Assembly (NCBI GenBank): GCA_025938935.1
Contig: JAPCWB010000001.1
Coordinates: forward strand, 620,001 to 684,000
Length of the DNA stretch: 64,000 nt
From: Novosphingobium sp. MW5
GTDB taxonomy: Bacteria; Pseudomonadota; Alphaproteobacteria; Sphingomonadales; Sphingomonadaceae
Direction: 5' to 3'
This document shows, piece after piece, positions 1 to 9,025 of this stretch. The translations under genes and the position numbers were made by a program. Under the pieces are notes generated by a model. It saw only the letters and a list, made by a program, of their open reading frames with translations, was not told where the DNA came from and did not search any database. Numbering within the stretch: the stretch's first letter is position 1; every line of letters begins with the position of its first letter.

Positions 1-24
1 CGAAAGGGATCGTCTCGGAATCAA

Positions 25-98
25 GGCCCGATGGCGGAGTGGTGACGCAGAGGACTGCAAATCCTTGCACGCCGGTTCGATTCCGGCTCGGGCCTCCA
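25..98 (+). tRNA. tRNA-Cys (GCA)
   Basis: The sequence folds as a full cloverleaf. The 7-bp acceptor stem pairs 25-31 (GGCCCGA) with 88-94 (TCGGGCC), followed by a T discriminator and an encoded CCA at 96-98. The anticodon loop carries GCA at 57-59 and the T arm has GGTTCGATTCC. The downstream trhO frame is open back into this tRNA, so that gene must start after it. Confidence 0.95.
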
Positions 99-118
99 TC
101 CGGACGATCAGATCAGGC

Positions 119-1099
119 ATGAACCACACGCCCGCCCCCACCAACCAGCCCTATCGCGTCGCCGCGCTCTACTGCTTTGCACCGCTGCCGGACTTCGCCG
201 ATTACAAGCCGCCGCTTGAGGCGCTGTGCCGCAGCCAAGGCGTGCGCGGCACGCTGCTGCTGGCGCATGAGGGGATCAACGGGACGATTGCAGGCCCGGA
301 AGCGGGCATCGCCGAAGTGGTTGAGCACCTGCGCGCCCTTCCCGGCTGCGGCGGTCTCGACGTCAAGTATTCCGCCGCCGCGACGATGCCCTTCCACCGC
401 ATGAAAGTGCGCCTGAAGCGCGAGATCGTGACCATGGGCCAGCCCGACATCGATCCGCTGGCCGTGGTCGGCACCTATGTCGAGCCGCAGGACTGGAACG
501 CGCTGATTTCCGATCCCGGCACGATCGTGATCGATACCCGAAACGACTATGAAGTCGCCATCGGCACCTTTGCCGGGGCGATCGATCCAGAGACGCCGAC
601 CTTCCGCGACTTTCCGGAATGGTTCCGTGCACGCCGCAAAGACCTTCTGGGCGATGGCCCGCCGCCCAAGGTCGCCATGTTCTGTACCGGCGGCATCCGC
701 TGCGAGAAAAGCACGGCCTTCCTCAAGGCCGAGGGTATCGACGAAGTGTTCCACCTCAAGGGCGGCATCCTCAAATATCTTGAGACCGTTCCGCAAGCGG
801 AGAGCCTGTGGCAGGGCGAATGCTTCGTCTTCGACCAGCGCGTTTCCGTCGGACATGGGCTGGTGCAGGGCAGCCACGCGCTGTGCCACGCATGCCGCCG
901 CCCGGTGAACGAGACGGACCAGGCATCGCCGCTTTACGAGGAAGGGGTAAGCTGCCCCGCCTGCCATCACGAGCGCAGTGACGAACAGCGCGAGGCCTAT
1001 CGCGAGCGCCAACGGCAGGAGGAACTCGCCGCCGCGCGCGGAGAGACCCATGTCGGCGCGGTGCTGGCGCAGGGCAGGCCGCGTGACGGAGAAGGCTGA
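119..1099 (+). CDS. trhO: tRNA uridine(34) hydroxylase (rhodanese family), TrhO
   Basis: Predicted 326-residue protein of the YceA/TrhO family, which hydroxylates U34 of certain tRNAs to 5-hydroxyuridine. An N-terminal acylphosphatase-like domain ([10 protein letters not shown] near residue 50) is followed by a rhodanese domain with the active-site loop [10 protein letters not shown] at 189-198. The C-terminal region holds several Cys pairs (CHACRRP, CPACH) typical of the family. The ATG at 119 is chosen because the longer frame from 65 would run through tRNA-Cys. A GST gene overlaps its last 17 bases, which suggests co-translation. The family is clear; in vivo substrate tRNAs are inferred. 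Confidence 0.93.
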   Translation: MNHTPAPTNQPYRVAALYCFAPLPDFADYKPPLEALCRSQGVRGTLLLAHEGINGTIAGPEAGIAEVVEHLRALPGCGGLDVKYSAAATMPFHRMKVRLKREIVTMGQPDIDPLAVVGTYVEPQDWNALISDPGTIVIDTRNDYEVAIGTFAGAIDPETPTFRDFPEWFRARRKDLLGDGPPPKVAMFCTGGIRCEKSTAFLKAEGIDEVFHLKGGILKYLETVPQAESLWQGECFVFDQRVSVGHGLVQGSHALCHACRRPVNETDQASPLYEEGVSCPACHHERSDEQREAYRERQRQEELAAARGETHVGAVLAQGRPRDGEG

Positions 1100-1733
1100 T
1101 CCCATCCTCTACAGCTTCCGCCGCTGCCCCTATGCCATGCGGGCGCGGCTGGCCCTGGCGGTCAGCGGTCTGAGACACGAACGGCGCGAGGTGAAGCTGG
1201 CAGCGAAACCGCCGGAAATGATTGAAGCCTCGCCCAAGGGCACGGTGCCGGTACTGGTCCTGCAGGATGGCAGCGTGATCGACGAAAGCCTCGACATCAT
1301 GGTCTGGGCGCTGGGGCAGCACGATCCCGATGGGTGGCTCGAACGGCACGATCGCGAGCTGGTCGTCGCAAATGACGGGCAGTTCAAGCACGACCTCGAC
1401 CGCTACAAATATCCCGAGCGGCATGGTTCGGATGCGGCAACGCACCGCGCCTCCGCGCTCGATTTCCTCCGAACACTGGACGAGCGGCTGGCGAATCAGG
1501 ACAATCTCTGCGGCGCAGCCGAAGGCCTCACAGACGCCGCGATTTTCCCCTTCGTCCGCCAGTTCGTGGCCGTCGATCCGGAATGGTTCGCCGCCCAGCC
1601 GCTGGCGCGCCTGCAAGGCTGGCTTGCCCACCATCTCGCAAGTGCGCGCTTTGCCGCGATCATGGAGCGCCATGCGCCATGGCAAGCGGGCGATGATCCG
1701 GTGATGGTGGGTGAGAGGGCCTGGAGCGGGTAA
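1083..1733 (+). CDS. glutathione S-transferase family protein
   Basis: Predicted 216-residue cytosolic GST-like protein. The N-terminal thioredoxin-like half begins [18 protein letters not shown], placing a Cys-Pro motif where GRX-like GSTs have theirs. The cis-Pro segment [11 protein letters not shown] and the DES motif for the gamma-glutamyl group follow near residues 50-65. The C-terminal half is helical. A GTG at 1083 is preferred because it puts the strand-1 motif near the N-terminus as usual; an ATG at 1050 would add 11 residues. It overlaps trhO. Its stop codon lies inside the 3' end of the antisense tRNA-Gly gene, so its last four codons are fixed by tRNA sequence. The substrate is unknown. 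Confidence 0.85.
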   Translation: MTEKADPILYSFRRCPYAMRARLALAVSGLRHERREVKLAAKPPEMIEASPKGTVPVLVLQDGSVIDESLDIMVWALGQHDPDGWLERHDRELVVANDGQFKHDLDRYKYPERHGSDAATHRASALDFLRTLDERLANQDNLCGAAEGLTDAAIFPFVRQFVAVDPEWFAAQPLARLQGWLAHHLASARFAAIMERHAPWQAGDDPVMVGERAWSG

Positions 1734-1795
1734 GGGGAATCGAACCCCTCTAGCTAGCTTGGAAGGCTAGTGCATTACCACTATGCTATACCCGC
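1722..1795 (-). tRNA. tRNA-Gly (TCC)
   Basis: Read on the minus strand, a 7-bp acceptor stem (GCGGGTA with TACCCGC), anticodon loop with TCC, T arm GGTTCGATTCC and encoded CCA are all present. It lies tail to tail with the GST gene, and 12 bases overlap that gene's 3' end. Confidence 0.95.
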
Positions 1796-1884
1796 GCTCC
1801 GGCGTGCCCGGCGCACTGCCATCGGCGCGGCGCGAGGTCAACGATTTTGAACGCGCAGAGGCGCGACGAGAGGATGCAAAGGCC

Positions 1885-2646
1885 ATGGCAACCCAGCTTC
1901 ACCGCCAAATCGAATGCAGCCCGGAGGAATGGGAAGCGCGCCAGCAGCTTGCGGCATGCTACCGCGTGTTCGACCTGCTTGGCTGGTCCGAATCGATCTA
2001 CAACCACATCTCGCTTTCGGTTCCGGGCGAGGAGGGGGCCTTCCTGATCAACCCCTTCGGCCTGCTCTATTCCGAGGTCTGCGCCTCCAACCTCGTCAAG
2101 ATCGACATCGACGGCAACACGCTCGACGGATCGCCCTATCCGGTGAACAAGGCGGGCTTTACCCAGCACGCCTATTTCCACCGGCATCTGCCGCAGGCGA
2201 AAGCCATCTGCCATATCCACACCACCGAGACGATGGCCGTTTCGAGCTATGAACACGGCCTGCTGCCATCGAACTTCTACGCCTGCGCCTTTGTCGGCAA
2301 GATCGGCTACCACGATTTCGAGGGCGTAACTGTGCGCTCCGAAGAGGGCGAGCGGCTGCTGGCCAACCTGGGGCATCACAAGATCCTGATGCTGCGCAAC
2401 CATGGCCCGGTGGTGATGGGGCAGACCCTGCCGGAGATGTTTTTTACCATGTGGGCGCTGCAGCGCGCCTGCGAGATCCAGTGCGCCACGCTCGCCATGG
2501 GCGAGCCCGTGCTGGTACCGGAAGAGGTGCTGCACGTGCATCAGCGCGATCTTTCGCAAGTCCAGCTTCCCGGCGGCCCCGGCGCACCGGACTTTGCCGC
2601 CTGGGTGCGCAAGGTGGACCGTATCGATCGCAGCTGGAGGGACTAG
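1885..2646 (+). CDS. class II aldolase/adducin family protein
   Basis: Predicted 253-residue protein with the class II aldolase/adducin fold seen in L-fuculose-phosphate and ribulose-phosphate aldolases. The metal-binding pattern is visible: HIHTTE around residue 111 and a third His in LRNHGPVV around residue 170. An internal ATG (MATQLHRQ) is used because the upstream frame runs into tRNA-Gly. Many bacterial members lack a known substrate and this one has no sugar-catabolic neighbours, so a specific reaction is not assigned. Confidence 0.88.
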   Translation: MATQLHRQIECSPEEWEARQQLAACYRVFDLLGWSESIYNHISLSVPGEEGAFLINPFGLLYSEVCASNLVKIDIDGNTLDGSPYPVNKAGFTQHAYFHRHLPQAKAICHIHTTETMAVSSYEHGLLPSNFYACAFVGKIGYHDFEGVTVRSEEGERLLANLGHHKILMLRNHGPVVMGQTLPEMFFTMWALQRACEIQCATLAMGEPVLVPEEVLHVHQRDLSQVQLPGGPGAPDFAAWVRKVDRIDRSWRD

Positions 2647-2822
2647 GCTTTCCTACACTGCGGTGAAGTGCCATCGCTCGGGAATGACCGCCGAACTACC
2701 GAAATTGCGCTGCATTCAGGAGCCAATTCGCCGGTCCGGCGTTTTGCCTCAGGACTATGTCCAGTGTGTCCAGTCCATTCCGGCCCTTCCCCTTCCTGCG
2801 CGGATTCCCTAGACTCCGTCCC

Positions 2823-4001
2823 ATGGCCGTCCTGCCGATCACTCCTGTCCCGTTCTTCGCCAACAAGAACCAGGCCTTCTGGCGGCTTCAGGCTGTCGGC
2901 TGGGGTGGGGCGCTGCTGCTGCGCGCAATGTCCTCCATTGCCGGCGGCCAGCAATGGTCATTCCTGGTCTTCGTTGCGATCGAGGCGGTGACCGGCTTCT
3001 CGATCTCGCTGATTCTTTCGGTGATCTATCGCCAGCTGATCAACCGCCGCCCGCTGGTGACCTGGGGCGTGACCGCGCTGGTCCTGCCGCTCGCCGTCAT
3101 GCTCTATGCCTTCATCGACGCCTGGGTGTTCAGCCTGGGCCAGACCGACGGCAATACCAATTTCGCGCGCCTGCTGCTCGGCGTGTTCTACCTCAACGCG
3201 ACGCTGCTCGGCGCCTGGTCCGCGCTCTATTACATGATCAACTTCTACGTGCAGATCGAAGAGCAGAACGACCAGATGCTCCAGCTGGAAAACCAGGCGA
3301 CCAGCGCGCAACTGGCCATGCTGCGCTACCAGCTGAACCCGCATTTCCTGTTCAATACACTGAACTCGATCTCCACGCTGGTCCTGCTCAAGCAGACCGA
3401 GCCGGCCAATGCCATGCTGACCCGCCTGTCCGCCTTCCTGCGCTATACGCTCGCGAACGAGCCGACAGGCCGGGTGACCGTGGCGCAGGAGGTGGAGACG
3501 CTGAAGCTATACCTCGACATCGAACGCATGCGGTTCGAGGAGCGGCTGCGCACCCGTTTCGACATCGACGATGCTGCGCGGGGCGCCCTGCTGCCCTCGC
3601 TGCTGCTTCAGCCGCTGGTCGAAAACGCGATCAAGTACGCCGTCAGCCCGCAGGAAGCCGGAGCGGAAATCACCGTCACGGCGCAACTCGTCGGACCGGT
3701 GCTTCGCATCACCGTCTCTGACACGGGTCCGGGATTGCAAAGCGCGGGCATGGACAACAGGCTCGCCGGCGTGACTTTCGATGGCGGCGAACAGGTATCG
3801 ACGGGAGTTGGCCTCACCAACACGCGCGACCGGCTTGCCCAGGCTTATGGCGATACGCACCGTTTCGAGATCGTCGATCCGCCCGAAGGCGGCTTCAGTG
3901 TGCTGATCGAAATCCCGTATGAAGAGCGCGAGGCGCCTGCCGCTTTGGCGGCGGCTCGGGCCGGCGCTTCTGCGCCACGGCTTGCCGTTCCGGCAGGTTG
4001 A
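2823..4001 (+). CDS. LytS/YehU-type sensor histidine kinase
   Basis: Predicted 392-residue inner-membrane kinase. The first ~140 residues hold about four hydrophobic segments with no recognisable extracellular sensor. A short coiled coil (IEEQNDQMLQLENQ) leads into the His_kinase domain with H-box LNPHFLFNTLNS, phospho-acceptor His174. The N-box (QPLVENAIKYAV) and G-box (DTGPGL) of the ATPase domain follow. It sits 50 bp upstream of a LytTR response regulator, its likely partner. The ATG at 2823 gives a family-typical N-terminus. The signal sensed is not evident. Confidence 0.92.
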   Translation: MAVLPITPVPFFANKNQAFWRLQAVGWGGALLLRAMSSIAGGQQWSFLVFVAIEAVTGFSISLILSVIYRQLINRRPLVTWGVTALVLPLAVMLYAFIDAWVFSLGQTDGNTNFARLLLGVFYLNATLLGAWSALYYMINFYVQIEEQNDQMLQLENQATSAQLAMLRYQLNPHFLFNTLNSISTLVLLKQTEPANAMLTRLSAFLRYTLANEPTGRVTVAQEVETLKLYLDIERMRFEERLRTRFDIDDAARGALLPSLLLQPLVENAIKYAVSPQEAGAEITVTAQLVGPVLRITVSDTGPGLQSAGMDNRLAGVTFDGGEQVSTGVGLTNTRDRLAQAYGDTHRFEIVDPPEGGFSVLIEIPYEEREAPAALAAARAGASAPRLAVPAG

Positions 4002-4051
4002 CCCCACATAAGGGGACGTGAATTCGGGGGGCGTTTGGAAAAAGGACTGCA

Positions 4052-4861
4052 ATGACCATCCGCACCATTCTGGTCGACGACGAAAAACTGGCGATCCAGG
4101 GGCTGATGCTCCGGCTCGAAAAGTTTCCCGACGTCGAAGTGATCGAAACCTGCTCGAACGGGCGTGAGGCGATCCGCAAGATCAAGACCGAAAAGCCCGA
4201 CCTGGTGTTTCTGGACATCCAGATGCCGGGTTTCGACGGCTTCTCAGTGGTCAAGGGCGTGATGGACATCGAACCGCCGCTGTTCGTCTTCGTCACCGCC
4301 TATAACGAATACGCCGTGCGCGCTTTCGAGGCGAACGCGGTCAATTACCTGATGAAGCCGGTGGACGAGGACAAGCTTGCCGACACGCTCGACCGTGTGC
4401 GCACCGGGATTGCCGAGAAGCGGTCCGCGGAAGAGGCCGAGAAGCTCAAGAACGTGCTTGCCGAAGTGGCGCCGGACGCGATGGACGCAATGCCCGAGGA
4501 GGAGGACCCCAATGCCGGCCACGGCGCGGGGCGTTTCGAAAAGCTCATCAACATCAAGGACCGCGGGCAGATTTTCCGGGTCGATGTCGATTCTATCGAG
4601 CATATCGAGGCGGCGGGCGACTACATGTGCATCCGCACTGCCGACAACAGCCTGATCCTGCGCGAAACGATGAAGGACCTGGAACGCCGGCTGGATCCAC
4701 GCGTGTTCCAGCGCGTCCACCGCTCGACCATCGTCAACCTCAACCAGGTCCGCCAGGTCAAGCCGCACACCAACGGCGAATGCTTCCTCGTGCTCGAATC
4801 GGGCGCGCAGGTGAAGGTCAGCCGATCCTATCGCGACGTCGTCGCGCGCTTCGTGCACTGA
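4052..4861 (+). CDS. LytTR-family response regulator
   Basis: Predicted 269-residue transcription regulator. The receiver domain (about 1-120) has acidic pocket DDE at 9-11, phospho-acceptor Asp55 in FLDIQMPG and the switch Lys in LMKP. A linker of about 40 residues rich in Glu/Ala leads to a LytTR DNA-binding domain (about 165-265, with VHRSTIVNL and VKVSRSYR). A ribosome site AAGGA precedes the ATG. It is paired with the kinase just upstream, and nadC starts 10 bases after its stop, so the three may share a transcript. Confidence 0.93.
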   Translation: MTIRTILVDDEKLAIQGLMLRLEKFPDVEVIETCSNGREAIRKIKTEKPDLVFLDIQMPGFDGFSVVKGVMDIEPPLFVFVTAYNEYAVRAFEANAVNYLMKPVDEDKLADTLDRVRTGIAEKRSAEEAEKLKNVLAEVAPDAMDAMPEEEDPNAGHGAGRFEKLINIKDRGQIFRVDVDSIEHIEAAGDYMCIRTADNSLILRETMKDLERRLDPRVFQRVHRSTIVNLNQVRQVKPHTNGECFLVLESGAQVKVSRSYRDVVARFVH

Positions 4862-4871
4862 GGAACCTTAC

Positions 4872-5735
4872 ATGGGGGCATTTTCCGTCGCAGGCTTCGA
4901 CCTGGACGCCTTCGTCCGCGCCACGCTCGCCGAAGACCTTGGCGAGGGCTGGCCGGGCGGCGGGCATGACGTGACCAGCGAGAGCGTGATCCCGGCCGAG
5001 GCGCGCTTTTCGGGCGTGATGGACAGCCGGGATGCCATCGTCGTCTGCGGGCTGCCGATTGCCGAGGCCTTTTTCCGTGCACTCGATCCGGAGATGGAGA
5101 TTGAAATCCTGCATCCCGAAGGTGCGCAGGTACCTGCGGGCACCGACCTTATGCGCCTTTCCGGCAATGCCCGCGCCATGCTCACGGCAGAACGCTCGGC
5201 ACTGAACACCGTGCAGCACCTGTCGGGCGTAGCGACGATGACGCGGGACTATGTGCGCGCTATGGGATCAACCAAGGCCGTGCTGCTTGATACCCGCAAG
5301 ACCATTCCGGGGCTGCGCCATCTCGAAAAGTACGCCACCCGCACTGGCGGCGCGCAGAACCACCGGCTCGGCTTGTGGGATGCGGCGATGATCAAGGACA
5401 ACCATGTCCTCGTTGCCGGCAACGTCGGGGAGGCGGTGCGACGCGCGCGGGAAGCGGGCGTGGCAAAGATCATCTGCGAGGTCGATTCGATCGAGCAGGT
5501 CCCGCCCGCGCTGGAAGCGGGGGCCACTTACCTGCTGCTCGACAACATGAAGCCCGACCAGCTCCGCGCCTGCGTCGAACTTGTCGCGGGCCGTGTGCCC
5601 TGCGAGGCTTCGGGCGGTGTGCGGCTCGACACTATCGCCGCCATTGCCGCGAGCGGAGTCGATTGCGTTTCGGTCGGCAGGTTGACCCAAAGCGCACCCG
5701 CTGCCGACATCGGCTTGGATTTCACGCCGCTTTAG
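4872..5735 (+). CDS. nadC: nicotinate-nucleotide pyrophosphorylase (carboxylating)
   Basis: Predicted 287-residue quinolinate phosphoribosyltransferase, which makes nicotinate mononucleotide from quinolinate and PRPP in de novo NAD synthesis. Family hallmarks are present in order: LAEDLGEG near the N-terminus, ERSALN, the LDTRKTIPGLR and GGAQNHRLGL substrate loops, IKDNHV, and the C-terminal EASGGV and GVDCVSVG phosphate-binding segments. GAGGA lies 8 bases before the ATG. nadA and nadB are not in the window. Its coupling to a two-component system is a feature of this locus, not a known rule. Confidence 0.96.
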   Translation: MGAFSVAGFDLDAFVRATLAEDLGEGWPGGGHDVTSESVIPAEARFSGVMDSRDAIVVCGLPIAEAFFRALDPEMEIEILHPEGAQVPAGTDLMRLSGNARAMLTAERSALNTVQHLSGVATMTRDYVRAMGSTKAVLLDTRKTIPGLRHLEKYATRTGGAQNHRLGLWDAAMIKDNHVLVAGNVGEAVRRAREAGVAKIICEVDSIEQVPPALEAGATYLLLDNMKPDQLRACVELVAGRVPCEASGGVRLDTIAAIAASGVDCVSVGRLTQSAPAADIGLDFTPL

Positions 5736-5775
5736 CGCAGACTTGCCTTCGGGAACGCAACACAGGGGTTTCGCA

Positions 5776-6198
5776 ATGCGTCCGTCATCCATCGTCACTT
5801 TCGACCGCCTCTACCTGGTCGCCACCGGGCTCGGCCTGCTCAACTCGTTCATGTCGCTCGACAAGTTGCAGGCGCGGATCGACGCCATGGCAGAGCTGAA
5901 GGCAGTCGGTATCGGTTCGGGCTTCATCTATGGCTCGATCGCCATCGGCCTCGCCATCACGCTGGCGCTGTGGTTCGCCGTGGCTTACCGCCGCAGCATC
6001 GTGGCCAAGTGGGTTCTGGTGGCTTTCACCGTACTGGCGATCATCAACCTGCCAGGCGCGCTGCGCCAGCTCGGTTCGGGCGGGCTTGGCGTCATGGTGA
6101 GCGTCGCGGTCGAGGCGCTGCGCGTGGTCGCCCTGTCCTTCCTGTTCCGCGCAGATGCCAAGGCGTGGCTGGCCGGCAGCGATGACGCAGAGGCCTGA
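5776..6198 (+). CDS. conserved hypothetical integral membrane protein
   Basis: Predicted 140-residue protein with about four hydrophobic segments (roughly residues 12-30, 48-68, 75-98 and 105-125) and short polar loops. No enzymatic motif is recognised. The internal ATG at 5776 is used because it follows a GGGG-rich stretch and gives a short N-terminal tail. Its last 17 bases overlap the RNase T2 gene, suggesting translational coupling. The function is unknown. Confidence 0.7.
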   Translation: MRPSSIVTFDRLYLVATGLGLLNSFMSLDKLQARIDAMAELKAVGIGSGFIYGSIAIGLAITLALWFAVAYRRSIVAKWVLVAFTVLAIINLPGALRQLGSGGLGVMVSVAVEALRVVALSFLFRADAKAWLAGSDDAEA

Positions 6199-6898
6199 CG
6201 CCCGGCGGCTGGCTCTTGCCCTTGGCCTGGCAGTAGCCACGCCCGGGATGGCCTTCGCCCAGGCCGAGCAATGCCGAATTCCCGATACGATCAGCCTTCC
6301 GGCACCCGTCCGTCCTGACGGCCCGAGCCGGAACGCCCAGATTGGCGGTTTCATCCTCGCGGCAAGCTGGTCGCCGGAATATTGCAACGCCTCGCGCGGT
6401 GCCTCAGGATCGATACAATGTTCCGGCAAGGCGGGGCGGTTCGGTTTCATCCTGCACGGCCTGTGGCCCGAAGCGCGCCAAGGTGCCCCGCCGCAATGGT
6501 GCCCGGCCAAGTCGCGTCCCGACCTCGCAGAGATTCGACGCAACCTCTGCATGACGCCTTCGCCGCAGCTGATCGAGCACGAATGGGCCAAGCACGGGTC
6601 CTGCATGGCCCCGACGCCCGAGGCCTATTTTGCCACGGCGCGCGAGGCGTGGAGCCGCGTGACCTGGCCCGATACCCAGCGTCTATCCCGCCAACGCGGG
6701 CTGACGGCGGGAGACTTCGTCCGCGCCTTTCAGTCCGCCAATCCGGGCTGGCCGAGCAGTGCCATCGCCTTGCGGCTATCCCAGTCGGGCTGGCTGCGCG
6801 AGGTGCATCTCTGTTTCAATGAACGCCGCAAGCCCGCCGCCTGCGCCCGGGCAGGCGCGCGTGATACGCAGGCTCTGAAGATCTGGCGGGGGCAGTAG
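6182..6898 (+). CDS. secreted ribonuclease T2 family protein
   Basis: Predicted 238-residue periplasmic or secreted endoribonuclease. A signal peptide is visible (RRLALALGLAVA... with AFAQ cleavage near residue 27). Both catalytic signatures are intact: CAS I FILHGLWPE (His92) and CAS II EHEWAKHGSC (Glu134, His138). Several Cys residues could form the family disulfides. RNase T2 enzymes cleave single-stranded RNA through a 2',3'-cyclic intermediate, and bacterial ones usually scavenge RNA or act in the periplasm. The ATG overlaps the upstream membrane-protein gene. Confidence 0.9.
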   Translation: MTQRPDARRLALALGLAVATPGMAFAQAEQCRIPDTISLPAPVRPDGPSRNAQIGGFILAASWSPEYCNASRGASGSIQCSGKAGRFGFILHGLWPEARQGAPPQWCPAKSRPDLAEIRRNLCMTPSPQLIEHEWAKHGSCMAPTPEAYFATAREAWSRVTWPDTQRLSRQRGLTAGDFVRAFQSANPGWPSSAIALRLSQSGWLREVHLCFNERRKPAACARAGARDTQALKIWRGQ

Positions 6899-6901
6899 AG
6901 G

Positions 6902-7384
6902 TTAGTCGCTGCCCTGCTTGCGCCCGTAGAGCGTGGCCGTCGGGATCGCCTTCGGAGCTGCCTCACCGGTGATGCCGCGCTGATACGGACCCTGCGTGCT
7001 GGTCTGCTGCGGGCGCGGCACGTTCTGGTTCATCCCGTAAGCCGGTTCCTTAGCCGAGTGCTTGGCCGATGGCGAAGGGGTCGAACTTGCGGCTGCATCG
7101 GCACGACCATCGCCGTTCACATCACCAGCGGCCACATTGACGCCGCCCTTGCGGGGCTGGGCATCGACCGCACGCACTTTCTGGACGGCCGGCAGCAGCA
7201 AGCCCTGGTTGCTTTCCGTACCATTGGCGATCGATCCCTGCTGGGCGGGCGGCGGGCTCTCCTGCGAATGATCGATGCGGATCACGGTGCGCGAGCTCTT
7301 GGCGAGCTTGCCGGCAAGCGCCGGGGCCGCAGCAAGCATGGCGACAATGGCGATCCCATTAAGCGCGGAATGCAGAACCTTCAT
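6902..7384 (-). CDS. hypothetical secreted protein with a DxNGDGxxD calcium-type motif
   Basis: Predicted 160-residue protein with an N-terminal signal peptide (MKVLHSALNGIAIVAMLAAA, cleavage after ALA). The mature part is low-complexity, rich in Ser, Pro, Gln and Ala. It contains one DVNGDGRAD segment matching the Ca2+-binding loop of EF-hand/dockerin/FG-GAP type sequences. The start is the ATG at 7384, 7 bases after a GAGAGGAA ribosome site; a TTG lies 6 bases further upstream. No family is recognised. It ends 3 bases from the convergent RNase T2 gene. Confidence 0.65.
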   Translation of the reverse strand: MKVLHSALNGIAIVAMLAAAPALAGKLAKSSRTVIRIDHSQESPPPAQQGSIANGTESNQGLLLPAVQKVRAVDAQPRKGGVNVAAGDVNGDGRADAAASSTPSPSAKHSAKEPAYGMNQNVPRPQQTSTQGPYQRGITGEAAPKAIPTATLYGRKQGSD

Positions 7385-7441
7385 GCTCAATTCCTCTCCA
7401 TGAATCGACTCGGGTCGTTCCTATGACGAGAAAATAGAGTA

Positions 7442-7921
7442 TCACTCCGGAGTGTCAATCCGTTTTGTTCTGCGCTGCTGGAAGAAGGCCCTCAGCAAGT
7501 CCGCCGCCTCGGCTTCGCCCATGCCCGAATAGACCTCTGGCCGATGCAGGCACTGGTCCTGCTCGAAGACCCGCGCGCCGTGCTCCACCGCGCCGCCCTT
7601 GGCATCGGCAGCCGCGTAACACACCTTGGCAATGCGGGCGTGAGCGATGGCCCCGGCGCACATGGCGCAGGGTTCCAGCGTGACCCACAGTTCACAGCCA
7701 TCGAGCCGTTCGTTGCCCAGCGCCTGCGCCGCCGCGCGAATCGCCAGCACTTCGGCATGGGCGGTGGGATCGTGCAGGGTGCGCGGCGCATTGTGGGCGG
7801 CGGCAATCACCACGCCGTCCTTGACGATCACCGCGCCGATCGGCACTTCGCCCGCAGCCACGGCCTTCCGTGCCTCGACAAGGGCAAGCACCATCGGTTC
7901 GGGAAGGGGCCAGCGCTTCAT
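7442..7921 (-). CDS. tadA: tRNA-specific adenosine deaminase TadA
   Basis: Predicted 159-residue zinc deaminase that converts A34 to inosine in tRNA-Arg(ACG). The signature residues are all present: HAE at 55-57 (zinc His and catalytic Glu) and PCAMC at 84-88 (two zinc Cys). The internal ATG (MKRWPLPEP) gives the usual family length. Confidence 0.95.
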   Translation of the reverse strand: MKRWPLPEPMVLALVEARKAVAAGEVPIGAVIVKDGVVIAAAHNAPRTLHDPTAHAEVLAIRAAAQALGNERLDGCELWVTLEPCAMCAGAIAHARIAKVCYAAADAKGGAVEHGARVFEQDQCLHRPEVYSGMGEAEAADLLRAFFQQRRTKRIDTPE

Positions 7922-8021
7922 ATGCTGCGAATTGGCCGGTATACCTTGACCATACAAGGGTGAATCGGTAAGGGCGCGCCTTCATCCGGAAACGGCACAA
8001 CGATTCAAGCGAGAAACTGAC

Positions 8022-8306
8022 ATGTCCCGCATTTGCGAACTGACCGGCAAGGGCCGTATGACTGGCCACAACGTCAGCCACGCCAACAACAAGACCAAGC
8101 GCCTGTTCCTGCCCAACCTGCAGAACGTCACGCTGATGTCGGAAGCTCTTGATCGCAGCTTCAAGTTCCGCGTTTCGACGCAGGGCCTGCGTTCGGTCGA
8201 ACACGTCGGCGGCCTCGACAACTGGCTGCTGAAGACCTCGGACGAAAAGCTTTCGACCACCGCGGTCAAGGTGAAGCGCGAACTGAAGAAGAAGGCCGCG
8301 GCCTGA
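8022..8306 (+). CDS. rpmB: 50S ribosomal protein L28
   Basis: Predicted 94-residue L28, starting with the typical [11 protein letters not shown] and carrying the Lys/Arg-rich C-terminus. It is a monocistronic gene with a terminator about 25 bp downstream. A possible promoter TTGACC-17-TAAGGG lies at 7946-7974; the -35 is good and the -10 poor. Confidence 0.97.
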   Translation: MSRICELTGKGRMTGHNVSHANNKTKRLFLPNLQNVTLMSEALDRSFKFRVSTQGLRSVEHVGGLDNWLLKTSDEKLSTTAVKVKRELKKKAAA

Positions 8307-8331
8307 TCCTTCAAGGTTTGTGAACGCATCA

Positions 8332-8358
8332 GGCGTCCGGTTTTCCGGGCGCCTTTTT
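8332..8358 (+). terminator. Rho-independent terminator of rpmB
   Basis: A 9-bp stem (GGCGTCCGG with CCGGGCGCC, one G-T pair), TTTT loop and a TTTTT tract, 25 bases after the rpmB stop. Confidence 0.88.
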
Positions 8359-8461
8359 GCATGGGCGAAGCCGGCGCGCGGCAAGCCATCGCAGGCGCAT
8401 TGACGCTGCCGCGCGCATCTGCCAGCCACTGCGCATAGTATTTTCCGCTGGGGGAACTGCC

Positions 8462-8998
8462 GTGGCCAAGACGATCCGTATCGCGCTCTATCCGCTTGTT
8501 TTCGCATCGCTTTGCGCGTCCGCTGGGGCGAAGGACAAGGAAAAGGATCTGTCCACCGCACCCCCGCCCGTCTACCAGGGCGTGCTCGACTGCCGCTCGA
8601 TTGGCGAACCCACCGCCCGGCTCGCCTGCTTCGACAAGTCGGTGGCAGCCATGGCCGATGCGACGACGAAAAAAGACCTGGTCGTAATCGACCGCGCGAC
8701 GATCCGCGAAACCAAGCGCGGCCTGTTCGGCATCAGCCTGCCCAAGATCAAGATCTTCGGGGGCAATGACGACGAGGAGGTCAACCAGATCGAATCGACC
8801 CTGACTTCGGCCTATTCGAGCCGGGACGGCATGGCGGTCTTCGTGCTGGCTGACGGATCGCGCTGGAAGCAGACCGAAGGCCGCGACACCTATCCGAAGG
8901 CCGGGCAGAAGATCGTGGTCAAGCGCGGCGCGCTGGGCGGCTTCATGGCCAACGTCAATGGCCAGCCCGGCGTGCGGGTGATTCGCATCGCCGATTGA
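8462..8998 (+). CDS. conserved hypothetical exported protein
   Basis: Predicted 178-residue protein with a signal-like N-terminus (VAKTIRIALYPLVFASLCASAGA). The segment CRSIGEPTARLACFD resembles a cysteine-bearing motif found in many small exported proteobacterial proteins of unknown function. The C-terminal half looks beta-rich, with a short GSRWKQTEG turn. A GTG start at 8462 follows GGGGGAA at good spacing; the longer ATG frame would begin inside the rpmB terminator. The function is unknown. Confidence 0.7.
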   Translation: MAKTIRIALYPLVFASLCASAGAKDKEKDLSTAPPPVYQGVLDCRSIGEPTARLACFDKSVAAMADATTKKDLVVIDRATIRETKRGLFGISLPKIKIFGGNDDEEVNQIESTLTSAYSSRDGMAVFVLADGSRWKQTEGRDTYPKAGQKIVVKRGALGGFMANVNGQPGVRVIRIAD

Positions 8999-9025
8999 AA
9001 CAACGCTGGCTGGGCCGCATCGGCC

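Noticed and set aside
113..1105. Long antisense frame across trhO
   Set aside because: It mirrors trhO in a shadow frame with no recognisable motif and would run over the tRNA-Cys end.
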